Below, one piece after another: positions 23,595-33,069 of a DNA stretch of 64,000 nt; the first letter of the stretch is position 1; every line of letters begins with the position of its first letter. The DNA comes from Nicotiana tabacum. Taxonomy: Eukaryota > Streptophyta > Magnoliopsida > Solanales > Solanaceae. The stretch is from assembly GCF_000715075.1 (NCBI RefSeq), contig NC_134088.1:3968001-4032000 (forward strand), given 5' to 3'. The notes beneath the pieces are model-generated. The model was not told the origin of the DNA. It saw only the letters and a program-made list of their open reading frames with translations, and searched no databases. Both the position numbers and the translations under genes were made by a program.

Positions 23595-24363
23595 TCAGAT
23601 TCACACTCAAGTTTAATATCTTTATTGTTATTTATATTAGATCAAATAATTTAGTTTTAGAAACCAAAATTTTAAGCGGTAGAAATTAAATAAAATACTT
23701 ATTGCACTTGATGTTTATATTAAACGATATTATTTGACATTAATAAGTAAAAATTAAAGAAAAATGCATAATATTTCACCACAGTTAAGTGATACGTGTT
23801 GTATGAATGTTGTATGTTTTATATCCTTTTGTATATGTAAACATCGAGTAAGTCTCTTCACCGAAAAATTGGATAAAATTAATTAAGCCATGCTAGATAT
23901 TATATGTAAACCAAACGAAATAATTTAATTTTAGTAGTTAAAAATTAAAAATAAGAATACATAACTCTTAAGCGTCTCTCACATACTCCATAGATTAGAG
24001 TCTCGTCTATCTTTCGCGTAATAGATGTAAATTTAATTTTTTTCTTATTATAGTGATTCTTTTTTAAAAGTTCTATATACTTATGCATGCGTGCTTCGAG
24101 CCGATAATTTATCGAAAATAGTCTTTCTACGTGCATAAGGTATGAATAAGATTACGTACGTATTCATTCCTTCTCAAATCCCACTTGTGAGATTATACTG
24201 AATTTATTATTATTGTTATTGTTGTTGATTCTTTTTGAAAGAATAGATAAATATGTGGTAATTGACTCATTTTAGATTGTAATAAAAATGAGATTACTTA
24301 TCCAAAAAATAAAAAGGAAAAATGAGTAATTGCAGTCCTAGTTTTTTTTCCCTCTCCCCTATC

Positions 24364-24371
24364 TATATATA
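24364..24371 (+). promoter_or_regulatory. TATA box of the SAMDC gene
   Basis: TATATATA lies within CTATCTATATATACTC about 340 bp upstream of the conserved uORF, followed by a C/T-rich leader start (CTCACTCCCTTCATTTC). Transcription would begin near 24395-24400. This is the only good TATA in the expected position. Confidence 0.6.
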
Positions 24372-24479
24372 CTCTCACTCCCTTCATTTCTCTTCCTCAC
24401 CCAATTTCCAAACAACAAATTCCTCTTCTTTGCTTTATTTTGCTACTTTCACATCGTCCTTTTTCCCTTCTTGCATAGC

Positions 24480-24505
24480 AAAAAAAAAAAAAAAAAAAAA
24501 AAAAA
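24480..24505 (+). repeat. A26 homopolymer in the SAMDC leader
   Basis: A run of 26 adenines lies in the first untranslated exon, just before a purine-rich AAGG/AAACC tract. It may be length-variable. It is not part of any coding exon. Confidence 0.9.
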
Positions 24506-24562
24506 GGAAAAAACCAGAAAAAGGAAAAAAAAAAGTCTGCCCTCTAATCTTCAATCAGAAAT

Positions 24563-24691
24563 GTAAGACTTCTTTTTCAAACATATCCATGTTTATTCCT
24601 TCTTTTAAATTAATGTCTAAAATAATTGAGGAAATTTTATATTAATTTGATATGAAATTTATATTGATAAAGTTCTTGAATTTTGTTGCAG
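24563..24691 (+). other. SAMDC leader intron 1
   Basis: A donor GTAAGA after CAGAAAT and an acceptor TTTTGTTGCAG bound a 129-bp AT-rich intron that ends 9 bases before the tiny uORF. It removes an upstream ATG at 24652 that would otherwise lie in frame with the conserved uORF, which supports its being spliced. Splice sites are predicted by eye. Confidence 0.6.
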
Positions 24692-24700
24692 AAAAGATTG

Positions 24701-24709
24701 ATGTTGTAA
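24701..24709 (+). CDS. SAMDC tiny uORF (Met-Leu-stop)
   Basis: ATG TTG TAA encodes a two-residue peptide. Its stop codon overlaps the ATG of the conserved uORF by one base (TAATG). This overlapping tiny/small uORF pair is a known feature of plant AdoMetDC mRNAs: reading of the tiny uORF limits initiation at the repressive small uORF when polyamines are low. Its exact preservation here indicates a functional regulatory leader. Confidence 0.85.
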   Translation: ML

Positions 24710-25655
24710 TGGAAACCAAAGGTGGTAAGAAGAATTCTTCTTCCAATAGTAGCAGTAATAAAAATAATAAAAATAATAGCTATATCCGATACGAAGCTCC
24801 TCTTGGTTATATTATTGAAGACGTTCGTCCCAACGGTGGCATCGAAAAATTCCGTTCTGCTGCTTATTCCAACGTAAGTTTATTTTCCATATTCATATAA
24901 TCTACGGTAAAAATTTACTCGCATTCGCTGTTTATATCAACTATTAATACACATAACATGTATTTTCACTTAACACTTCTATAATGTTGCTCGGACTCTC
25001 CGAAAATATCGATAGGTGCGTGTCGGATCCTCCAAAAATAATGTATTTTTGGAGGATCCAACATGGGCATACGAACCCTGAGGGGTAGCTCGGCTGGTAA
25101 AGGCTTGAGGACAAAGTCCTTCAGGTCGCCGGTTCGAGCCCCAGTAGGGCCACTGGAGGCATTACAAACCGGCCGCGTCTCCAGGGTCCCGTAGAACTAA
25201 CCGTGGTGGACCTGCCTTGAAACAGCGGGACCCAATAAGTACAGCTAGTCGGGTTCGCAAAGCGACACCCGAAAACCACGGCAAAAAAATAATAATATGG
25301 GCATACGATATTCTGGAGAGTCCATGTAACATATACTCTACCATAGTTAGTTAATATTTTTACTTTGATTTATTAACTAACTATGGGGCATTAATATGTT
25401 TAGATAACTCAAATGAATACATGACATGTATTTTTGAATACACAACTAACACTAGACCATAATTAATTAAAATAATATTATTCTTATTTTGATTTATTAG
25501 TTAACGGTACTAAATTAGTATATTTGGTGTATATGCGGATGCGATAAATTCTTATCTAGAATCTACATCATTTTCTATTTTCTAATTTTTTTTTTTTTTT
25601 GTGTGTGTGTGTGTGTGTGCGTGTGTTAATGCAGTGCGTGAGGAAGCCATCCTGA
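24709..25655 (+). CDS. SAMDC conserved uORF, polyamine-responsive (spliced)
   Basis: This is the small upstream reading frame of plant AdoMetDC mRNAs, whose peptide stalls ribosomes and represses the main frame when spermidine and spermine are high. Exon 1 is 24709-24873 (55 codons) and exon 2 is 25635-25655 (six codons plus stop), giving 61 residues. The part from YEAPLGYIIEDVRP through GGIEKFRSAAYSN and the terminal CVRKPS match the family consensus. The intron (GTAAGT...TGCAG, 24874-25634) interrupts between Asn55 and Cys56. The N-terminal half carries an insertion rich in Ser, Asn and Lys (residues about 9-24), making it longer than the roughly 50 residues usual for the family. It ends 97 bases before the main start codon. 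Confidence 0.92.
24985..25331. mobile_element. TIR repeat in the SAMDC uORF intron
   Basis: The left end TTGCTCGGACTCTCC and right end GGAGAGTCCATGTAAC are inverted, with a few changes on the right. The inner words GGATCCTCCAAAAAT and TTTTTGGAGGATCC also pair. This is a common Solanaceae short inverted-repeat element. It was later split by the SINE at 25075-25296; without that insertion it would be about 110 bp. Confidence 0.7.
25075..25296 (+). mobile_element. tRNA-derived SINE nested in the intron element
   Basis: The head has a near-perfect Pol III A box (TAGCTCGGCTGG) and B box (GGTTCGAGCCC) spaced as in tRNA genes. The body is GC-rich and ends in AAAAAAATAATAAT. The perfect 12-bp repeat ATGGGCATACGA flanks it at 25063-25074 and 25297-25308. 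It lies in sense orientation inside the intron of the regulatory uORF. The intact Pol III boxes and exact target duplication suggest a recent insertion. It could be mistaken for a tRNA gene, but it lacks an acceptor stem. Confidence 0.85.
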
Positions 25656-25752
25656 TAATCCCTTTATTTCAATTATTTTCACCAATAATCCATAACTTTT
25701 TAAAATAATTCTCATTTTTTAAAAATTCTGGTTTTCATCTTTTACTACTAAA

Positions 25753-26901
25753 ATGACTGGTGCTACTACTGTTTCTGATATTGGTTTTGAAGGCTATGAA
25801 AAACGCCTAGAAATTACATTCACCGAGCCACCCATGTTCACTGACCCAAACGGGCTCGGTCTCCGAGCCCTGACTCGGTCACAACTCGACTCCATCCTCG
25901 AACCCGCTGGTTGCACCATAGTGTTACACCTCTCCAACATTGAGTTCGATTCTTACGTACTCTCTGAGTCGAGTTTATTTATTTATCCTTTAAAAATTAT
26001 TTTAAAAACTTGTGGGACCACAAAATTGCTTTTGTCAATTCCTCGGATTTTAAAACTCGCCGAGGAACTTTCCCTCGGCGTTAACTCGGTAAAGTACTCA
26101 CGTGGCACCTTCATTTTTCAAAATTCCCAATCGGCCCCTCACCGTAGTTTTTCTGAAGAAGTGGCGTTTTTGAATTCGTTTTTCAAAAACGGCCATGCTT
26201 ATGTACTCGGCGATCTCAACTCGCCGAGTCGGAATTGGCATGTGTACGTGGCAAATGTGGGTCCACGTAAGTTGACCAATCAGACGGATGGGATTACTCT
26301 GGAGATGTGCATGACGGGCTTAAAAAGAGAGAAAACTGCCGTCTTTTTCAAAAAATCGGGAGACGATTCTTGTGAAATGACCAAAATGTCCGGGATAAGT
26401 GAAATAATACCAAGTCATGAGATATGTGATTTCGAGTTTGAGCCTTGTGGATATTCTATGAATGGGATTGATGGTGCAACGTACTCTACGGTGCACGTAA
26501 CACCAGAGGATGGGTTCAATTATGCCAGCTATGAAGCCATGGGGTTAGACCCTGGGTCCATTGGGCTCGAGCCGTTGATCAAGAGGGTGCTTATGTGTTT
26601 CGAGCCAGCCGAGTTCAGCGTGGCCATCACGTGCCATGGTGGGTCCCGGGGGGATATTTTTGCTGATGTGGAAGGGTACTCATGTGACAATTGTATCAAC
26701 CAAGATTTGCCAGGTGGCGGGTACATAGTCTACCGGTGTTTCACTGTGATAGCCGAGGCGGAGAAAGGCCGCACGGTCCACGTTGCCACCAACTCCGATT
26801 CCAAGATGGTGGCGCGTTGCTTGAAGGAATTGTCGGAGATGGCAGGCGTTGGTGGTGGGGTGGCAACCCAATCAGATTTGTCAGTTATGGTTAGGGTCTA
26901 A
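25753..26901 (+). CDS. SAMDC: S-adenosylmethionine decarboxylase proenzyme
   Basis: The pyruvoyl enzyme that decarboxylates S-adenosylmethionine, supplying aminopropyl groups for spermidine and spermine. This intronless 382-aa frame has the family hallmarks. The N-terminal GFEGYEKRLEI carries the active-site Phe12, Glu13 and Glu16. The self-cleavage site LSESS lies at residues 70-74 (cut between Glu72 and Ser73, with Ser73 becoming the pyruvoyl group). Cys87 in KTCGTTK is the catalytic acid. GYSMNG and VHVTPE contain the Ser and His needed for processing. The length is near the usual plant 360 aa, with a slightly long Gly/Val-rich C-terminus. Translation should be controlled by the two upstream frames in the leader. 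Coding GC content is well above that of the surroundings. Identification is confident. Confidence 0.97.
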   Translation: MTGATTVSDIGFEGYEKRLEITFTEPPMFTDPNGLGLRALTRSQLDSILEPAGCTIVLHLSNIEFDSYVLSESSLFIYPLKIILKTCGTTKLLLSIPRILKLAEELSLGVNSVKYSRGTFIFQNSQSAPHRSFSEEVAFLNSFFKNGHAYVLGDLNSPSRNWHVYVANVGPRKLTNQTDGITLEMCMTGLKREKTAVFFKKSGDDSCEMTKMSGISEIIPSHEICDFEFEPCGYSMNGIDGATYSTVHVTPEDGFNYASYEAMGLDPGSIGLEPLIKRVLMCFEPAEFSVAITCHGGSRGDIFADVEGYSCDNCINQDLPGGGYIVYRCFTVIAEAEKGRTVHVATNSDSKMVARCLKELSEMAGVGGGVATQSDLSVMVRV

Positions 26902-26952
26902 TGACTAGCATGTTGTTATAGCAAGAGTTTGTTAATATTTTCATTTTAGTTT

Positions 26953-26958
26953 AATAAA
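26953..26958 (+). terminator. Poly(A) signal of SAMDC
   Basis: AATAAA lies 52 bases after the stop codon, within TTTAGTTTAATAAAGTCC, and is preceded by T-rich sequence. It is the nearest canonical signal. Confidence 0.6.
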
Positions 26959-27057
26959 GTCCTTGTATTTTGGAGTAAATGGACTGATAATCCTACTTAA
27001 TTAAGTCGAGTCTTCTCTTTGTAGTATTTGGTCTTTGCCTTTGATATGAGGCTACAC

Positions 27058-27236
27058 AGCAGAGACGAGCCAGGATTGTAAGTTTATGAGTTCGAAATTT
27101 TAATCTTCTTAAATCATTGAGGTCTAAATTAATAATATATACATATTTAATAAATTGTTTAGACAAATACAGAATTCGAACCAAAGCTATCGAATTAAGC
27201 TGAACATGCTCTCGGCACTCTAGCTCTGCCCCTGCT
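27058..27236. mobile_element. Short MITE-like repeat (GGCGGA family)
   Basis: It starts CAGCAGAGACGAGCCAGGAT and ends AGCTCTGCCCCTGCTAC, inverted relative to the start, with GAGTTCGAAATTTTAAT inside. It belongs to the same family as the copies at 45798 and 63193. Confidence 0.55.
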
Positions 27237-27289
27237 ACTCAATTAGTATTTTTATGGCAAAGACTGCATATTCTCATTTTTCTAGAGGC

Positions 27290-27930
27290 CCAGTTTAGTG
27301 TCACGTATCAAATGAGGTGACACGCCAAGTTAAACGGAAGAGCCAATAAGAGCATGTCACGTATCAAAATGACAAGGCATGTCAAGTCAAATTAAAAGGC
27401 CAATGATATCGAGTCATATGTGCAAGTGACATGTTCTGACCAATCAAATGCTACATTGTCACTGCTTCAATCTGATTGGTCAATCATTCAAGTCAGCCAA
27501 CTAAATCACATAGCCACACACATCCCACAACTATAAATAAGGGTCTTCATAACTTAGAAAAGGGGAAAAATTCATTATAATAATAATAATCAAGAGGGAA
27601 CTCGTGGATCAAACACGATGGATTTCTCTAAAAGCTACAAGCATTAAGTGTTCTAAAGATTAAAAGATCAAGACGAATACTTAAGAACAAGCTGCAAGCC
27701 CTTGGATTAAAAATACGTCAAGATCAAGATCAGATCTCAAGCAATTGGATTAAAATAAAATAAAATTTAAGATTAAGCTCGAAGGCACTTTTATTTACTA
27801 TTGGAAAGAAGAATCAGACAATTTATAGAGATTGTAATGCTCATATTGTTTGAAATAAAATACTATGATTGTTGCAATAATTTTTTATCTCGAATATTTT
27901 CTTGACGCAAAATTATTGTCTACAACTATA
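27290..27930 (+). mobile_element. LTR-like remnant with TATA box
   Basis: The block contains a strong TATA box (CTATAAATAAGGG near 27530), upstream repeats of CATGTCACGTATCAAA and CCAAT-like words, and downstream AAATAAAATACTATG. That order of enhancer-like repeats, TATA and poly(A) signal resembles an LTR. No retroelement coding region is adjacent, and I could not prove TG...CA ends with a target duplication. It may instead be part of another dispersed promoter-bearing repeat. Confidence 0.4.
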
Positions 27931-28430
27931 TATTGAATTTCCTTTTTTTTTTGGTGTATTTTTATTTTTATATTTTGATACCCCTAGAGAAATTTCTGAC
28001 CCCGTCAATTTATAAGATATGGTTATGACAAAAATATCGGGTTCTCAAAATCAAGTGGTGTATTTTTAACAACTTCATAAGTTAGTTAGAAAATTGGTTG
28101 AAAGGTGAAGAATACAATAAATGCATGTATCACATAATTAAACGTGGATATTCCAATGTTTATAGATTCTTTTAGGTGAAGTTTTTAATTTTAAGAAAAT
28201 CTAAAGTGTATTCTAAGGAGTTTGAGCTTCAAAATATGAGGAGTTGTTCCTAATTAATATCATGAATTAAACAAAGAAGAGAAAGAATAAATTCCCACTT
28301 TACCAAGTTTGAGGTGTTGTAGGGTGCAGAACAAATATTTGACTCCTAAATATGAGGTTCTTTTTTCCTTAAATTAGTATCACTTCTTTATTAGGTTGCC
28401 AAGCTAGCACCTCTTTGACTTTTCAAAAGT

Positions 28431-28432
<2 letters not shown>

Positions 28433-28478
<46 letters not shown>

Positions 28479-28497
28479 ATTATTATTATTATTATTA
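28433..28497. repeat. (AT)n(ATT)n microsatellite
   Basis: About 21 AT repeats are followed directly by eight ATT repeats at the left edge of the LINE remnant. Confidence 0.95.
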
Positions 28498-28499
28498 GG

Positions 28500-30980
28500 T
28501 GGTCAATTTTTGATATATTCAACATTTTGTCACTTCCCTCTTCGATTAATCGGAAAGAGATTTCCTTTCATAATTTATCGAAACAGTCCAAGAATGGAAC
28601 AAATCCACTTTTGGAAACATATTCAAACATAAAAAAAACTCTTAGCTTATCTAGCGGGCATCCAATCCTCCATCAATTACCCCACTAGCATATTTCTCCA
28701 AGAATTAAAATGTCAATTATTATTTGATTTTAAACAACTCCTTATGAAAGAAGAAGGCTTTTGGAAATTAAAATCGTGTATAAACTGGTTAAATGATGGA
28801 GATACAAACACAATTTTTTTTAATCTCTCCATTCTAAATCGTAGACACCATAATCGTATTACGACTCTACAAGACCTAGGTGGAAATTGGATAACTTATA
28901 CCCACCACATTAAAAACCATATTACAAATTATTACCAAACTCTCTTTACCACCAAATCGATTATTTCCCATAGAAAAAACCACATGCACCCTTCTAATAC
29001 ATTAAGTCCGGCCAATCAATTTTCTCTGGATAGCCCACTTTAAGATAACGAGATTTTAGAAGTACTGCAGTGTTTACAATAACAACAATAACGACCCAGT
29101 ACAATCCCACAAGTATTGCAGTGTTTCAAACCTTTAAAAGCATCTGGTCCAGATGGACTATACCCATATTTCTACCAGAAATATTGGGACACTGTCGGCA
29201 CTTTAGTCAAATATTTCTGCTACAAAATCTTTAATTATAATTGGATCGATCCTTCAATAAACAACACTCTCATTTTCTTAATTCCCAAACACAAACATGC
29301 TTCTTCTATGTCACAATTTCGTCCAATAAGTCTTTGCAATACTATTTATAAAATTATTACAAAAATTATTATCAATCGCCTAAAACCGATTCTGCAACAT
29401 CTTATACATCCCATCCAATCCAGTTTCCAGAAAAATAGACGAGTTGCGGATAATGCAATTATTGTTCAAGAACTCATGTCTCATTTCTGTAAAATGAAAG
29501 GGAACATTCCTCATATGCTTCTCAAATTAGATCTTGAGAAAGCTTTTGACCAACTAGAATGATCATTCATACAACATACCTTAGTTTCACTAAATTTTCC
29601 ATCAAATTTCATCAAACTCATTATGTCTTGTGTCACAATCACCTCCACCTCGATCCTAATCAACTGTAATCCTACTGAATATTTTCAACTATCACGAGGC
29701 ATTCATCAAGGGGATCCACTATCACCATACCTATTTATCCTTTGTCTGGAAGTGCTCTCTCGAAGTATAAATATGGCAGTGGACTATCGATCCTTGCAAC
29801 CCATATCCCTAGCTAGTAGAGGCTCGCTAATGTCCCATCTTTTCTTTGCAGATGATATTATCCTCACTGCAAAAATCACTACTCATACAACAATTCAATA
29901 ATCGACACTCTTAACAATTTTATAGCCCACTCAGGATAAAATATTAATTTTAACAAATCCAAAATCTTCTTCTAAAAAAATTGCTCAACGACAACAAAAA
30001 ATTCAGTATTACATCTTTTTTATATGCAAGAAGGGAGAAATTTTGAAAAATATTTAGGATTCCCCATATTTGTTAAGTAACCCTCAAAATCAAATTTCCA
30101 ATTCCTATTGGATAACTTCAAGAATAGACTTGCAGGGTGGAAAACAAAATTCTTGACAAGGCAGGTTGCACTACTCTAATCCATTCTACCCTCAATCACC
30201 TACCGAATCATATCATGCAATATATAACAATCCCCAATAATATTCTATCCCAACTCAATCGTTACCAAAGAAATTTTCTTTGGGGCACAACATCCCAAAA
30301 GAAAAAACTACACCTCCTGAAATGAAATACGGTTACATTACCAATAGACCAAAGCGGTTTGGGCATCCAAAACCTTTGCACAAAAAATAACGCCCTCCAT
30401 GCTAGCCTTGCTTGGAGACTTTTTCATAATCCCACTCAATTATGGGCACAATGCATCCTAAAGTAGCTCCTACAGCTGGGTAACCCACCTCTCCATCATA
30501 TCTACATGGAGCAAAATAGCGTAGCAGATAGTTTAGCTAAATATGGTGCCAAGCAGGCAGATGGTAGCAATTGTCTCCTTTTTGCAGCACCACCACTTTT
30601 TGTCCCGGAATTGCACCATCATGGCCAAGTAGGAACCAATCATCGGAGGCTTGTTAAATCCTGTTCTTCCACCAGCTCTTCGACGCCTACCCTGGAAGCT
30701 CCATTACGGGACACAATGGCCTCTTCCTTAAATAGTTTTTCTAGTAATGTTTTGGCTTGTAACGTACCCTGTGAAGGTGTGCAACTAGTAGACTCTAATA
30801 TAACTAGCTTAGTTACTTTGGTGCCTATAGTGCATCCTGCTCCCTGTACTGCTACAAACCTTTCATTTATATATATATATACATTATTTTGGCTATTAGT
30901 TTTGCAGCGGCTATACAATGTCATGTTTTCTAATAAAGCAGAAGGGAAAGGATTGACCACCCACGGAGTCAGAGGCTGAG
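28500..30980 (+). mobile_element. Degenerate L1-type LINE (ORF2 remnant)
   Basis: Fragments in order match plant non-LTR retrotransposon ORF2: a pre-RT segment with LNDGDTNTIFFN (about 28780), RT motifs ASGPDGL and RPISLCN (29140-29330), the DLEKAFD motif (29529-29549), GIHQGDPLSP (29699-29728), the catalytic FADD (about 29848-29859), a post-RT segment (NRYQRNFLWG, about 30260), and a C-terminal RNase H-like end NSVADSLAKYGA (about 30513). Several stops and one frame change interrupt it. The cysteine-rich region and most of RNase H are missing between about 30450 and 30506. The endonuclease part is absent or unrecognisable. It cannot be active. Confidence 0.82.
29076..29111 (-). mobile_element. 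36-bp TS SINE remnant inside the LINE
   Basis: The segment reads (CAA/TAA)n followed by CGACCCAGTACAATCCCACA, the reversed 3-prime tail of a TS SINE. It is flanked by AGTACTGCAGTGTTT (29061-29075) and AGTATTGCAGTGTTT (29112-29126), a 15-bp target duplication with one change. The insertion puts a stop into the RT frame. It is an extreme 5-prime truncation. Confidence 0.75.
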
Positions 30981-31147
30981 CTGGTTTACATGTTACGGAT
31001 TCGGGCAAACATAGTAACTTAAATTCATACTTTATATTTGTCTTATATTTTTTTATTGAAATTGATAAATTCTTAATTTAGAACCCAATAACTTAAAAGA
31101 ATTACAATTCCAAACCCAAATAACTTAAAATTCTAGTTCCATCTATG
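30968..31147. mobile_element. Short MITE-like repeat (GGCGGA family), decayed
   Basis: GTCAGAGGCTGAGCTGG at the left and AAAATTCTAGTTCCATCTATG at the right, with GGATTCGGGC, TAGAACCCAATAACTTA and AACCCAAATAACTTA inside, match the family layout seen at 63193-63372. Confidence 0.45.
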
Positions 31148-31261
31148 TATGAAGTGTGATGTCATGCATTGAATAAAATCTCTTCAATTAGCGATTAGTG
31201 TCAAAGATAAAGAAGAGGTCCAATTAAATCCCTTCATCCATAAATTACATTGTGCAAGTAG

Positions 31262-31263
<2 letters not shown>

Positions 31264-31303
<40 letters not shown>
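31264..31303. repeat. (TA)n microsatellite
   Basis: About 20 TA repeats directly abut the left end of the MITE at 31305. Confidence 0.95.
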
Positions 31304-31304
<1 letters not shown>

Positions 31305-31306
<2 letters not shown>

Positions 31307-32112
31307 GGGAAAAATGCATAAGTACCCCCTCAACCTATGGCCGAAATTTCAACTATACATATTTCCTTTTGGAGGATCCTATTACCCCTTGAACTATTAT
31401 AAAGTGAAATATTGTCATCCTAAATGCTAACGTGACAAAGTGTGTGTGTTTCACTTTCTTTGAGAGGGGGAGAAATCCAAAAATTTACTTATTGGTCTTT
31501 TTTTTTCTTAATCTTTTGTCTTTTACATTTTTTTCTTCTTTCCGAGATGACAACCACCATTTAAACGCATTGAGCTCCATTTACAACACCATTCCTTTGA
31601 AAATTTATTTTTTAATTTTAGATTGGTATTTTTTCCTCAATTTTTTATGGGTTATTTTTATCTTTGCACTAGCAAGAAATAAATTTAAATTTAATTATAT
31701 GTACATGTGTCATCTTTTTATTGGATATTACACTTAATTAATTATGACAGTAACTTAAAAAATATTTTTTTTCTTTTTTTTTCCCCGAAATATACAATTC
31801 TTTTCTTAAATATTCGGTAGCAACGATGACCAAAGAAATTATCATTACATGAATATTATTTTTTGACCGAAATCGATATCGGAGAATTAAAATTTTGGAC
31901 TTCATTAATGTCATGTTGCTACTAGCCATGAAAGAATAGAATAATAGATCAAAATAAGGAACATAACGAGAGAGAAAATAAAAGAGTGACAAAATATACA
32001 TTGGCAGGCGAGTGTGTTTCACCTCCCAAGAAACATCTGGTTATAACATTCCAAGAAAAGGTGTGTAGTTGAAATTTCTGTCATAGATTGAGGGGTACTT
32101 ATGCATTTTCCT
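31305..32112. mobile_element. Long-TIR MITE
   Basis: The left end carries AAAATGCATAAGTACCCCCT and CGAAATTTCAACTA. The right end carries TAGTTGAAATTTCTG and AGGGGTACTTATGCATTTTC. Together they form inverted repeats of about 45 bp. The interior is non-coding, and the target duplication is unclear because of AT-rich flanks. Frames at 31432-31737 and 31738-32022 are Phe/Lys-rich chance frames. Confidence 0.65.
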
Positions 32113-32189
32113 TTCTTTTTATATATAAACTATTGACTCCCCCCTAATATAAGTTTAATATATTTGCATTATCGATCAAAAACAACCTC

Positions 32190-32280
32190 TCTACCTCTCC
32201 AGATAGGGGTAAGATCTGCGTACACAGTATCCTCCCCAAACTTTACTAATGAAATTATACTAGGTATATTATTATTGTTA
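32190..32280 (+). mobile_element. TS SINE fragment
   Basis: The words CTACCTCTCCAGATAGGGGT, AAGATCTGCGTACACAGTAT and CCTCCCCAAACTTTACTAAT match the TS body, followed by a decayed (TTA/TTG)n tail. The tRNA-like head is absent. Confidence 0.6.
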
Positions 32281-32509
32281 GTATATATTTGCATTATTGA
32301 ATTCAATTGTTAGGGTTCTTGACTACACCTTTATCACCCTCCTTAATTAAAACTCTTGACATCATGCCTTGAAATTAGTTGTACTAAAAAAACATTAAAA
32401 AAGTAGGGAAAAAAAGAGAAAAAAGAAAGGAAAAAAATACACAATCAAAATTGTTTTTAAAAATAATAGTCGATAAAATATATATCTTTTGTATATTGAT
32501 TTGAACATA

Positions 32510-32613
<104 letters not shown>

Positions 32614-33069
32614 ACTTGAGCTAGAGGATAGCACGTACATCCTCATTTGGCCCCACATAGATTTCCTCCGTGACATCAACTAACTAAACCGTGTTTTGAA
32701 AAATTCCATTTTCCAAAAAATAAAAAGGAAAAAAATAATTCCCTTTCCTTAATCTTTACAAATCTCAGCCGCCGTATCTCCGTTAATCATTCTCCTCTCT
32801 CGCCGCCGTCACTGGCGCCGTCTTTCCCCCCTTTATCCCCATTCATACAAACATTTTCGTGCCTTTTTAGGAGCAATAATAATAATATTTTTTTTTTGTA
32901 TTGAGTAAAATAATGAGAGTAATTATTTTTGAATATATCCAAATTATATTTCAAAGCTCCGATTTTCGCGGGAAAAACCGACACTTAAACAAATTCAGAT
33001 AAATCCACAGTTTTCTCCTTAGGAAAAATTAGAGTGAAAAAATTCAATAATAATTCAAAAGAAAAAAAA

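Noticed and set aside
25084..25160. tRNA gene in the SAMDC intron
   Set aside because: A and B boxes are good, but there is no paired acceptor stem or tRNA fold, and a 12-bp duplication flanks a longer 222-bp unit, so this is a SINE head.
30506..30979. Independent 157-codon gene
   Set aside because: Its start (NSVADSLAKYGA) is the end of a LINE RNase H domain, in line with the rest of the degenerate LINE.
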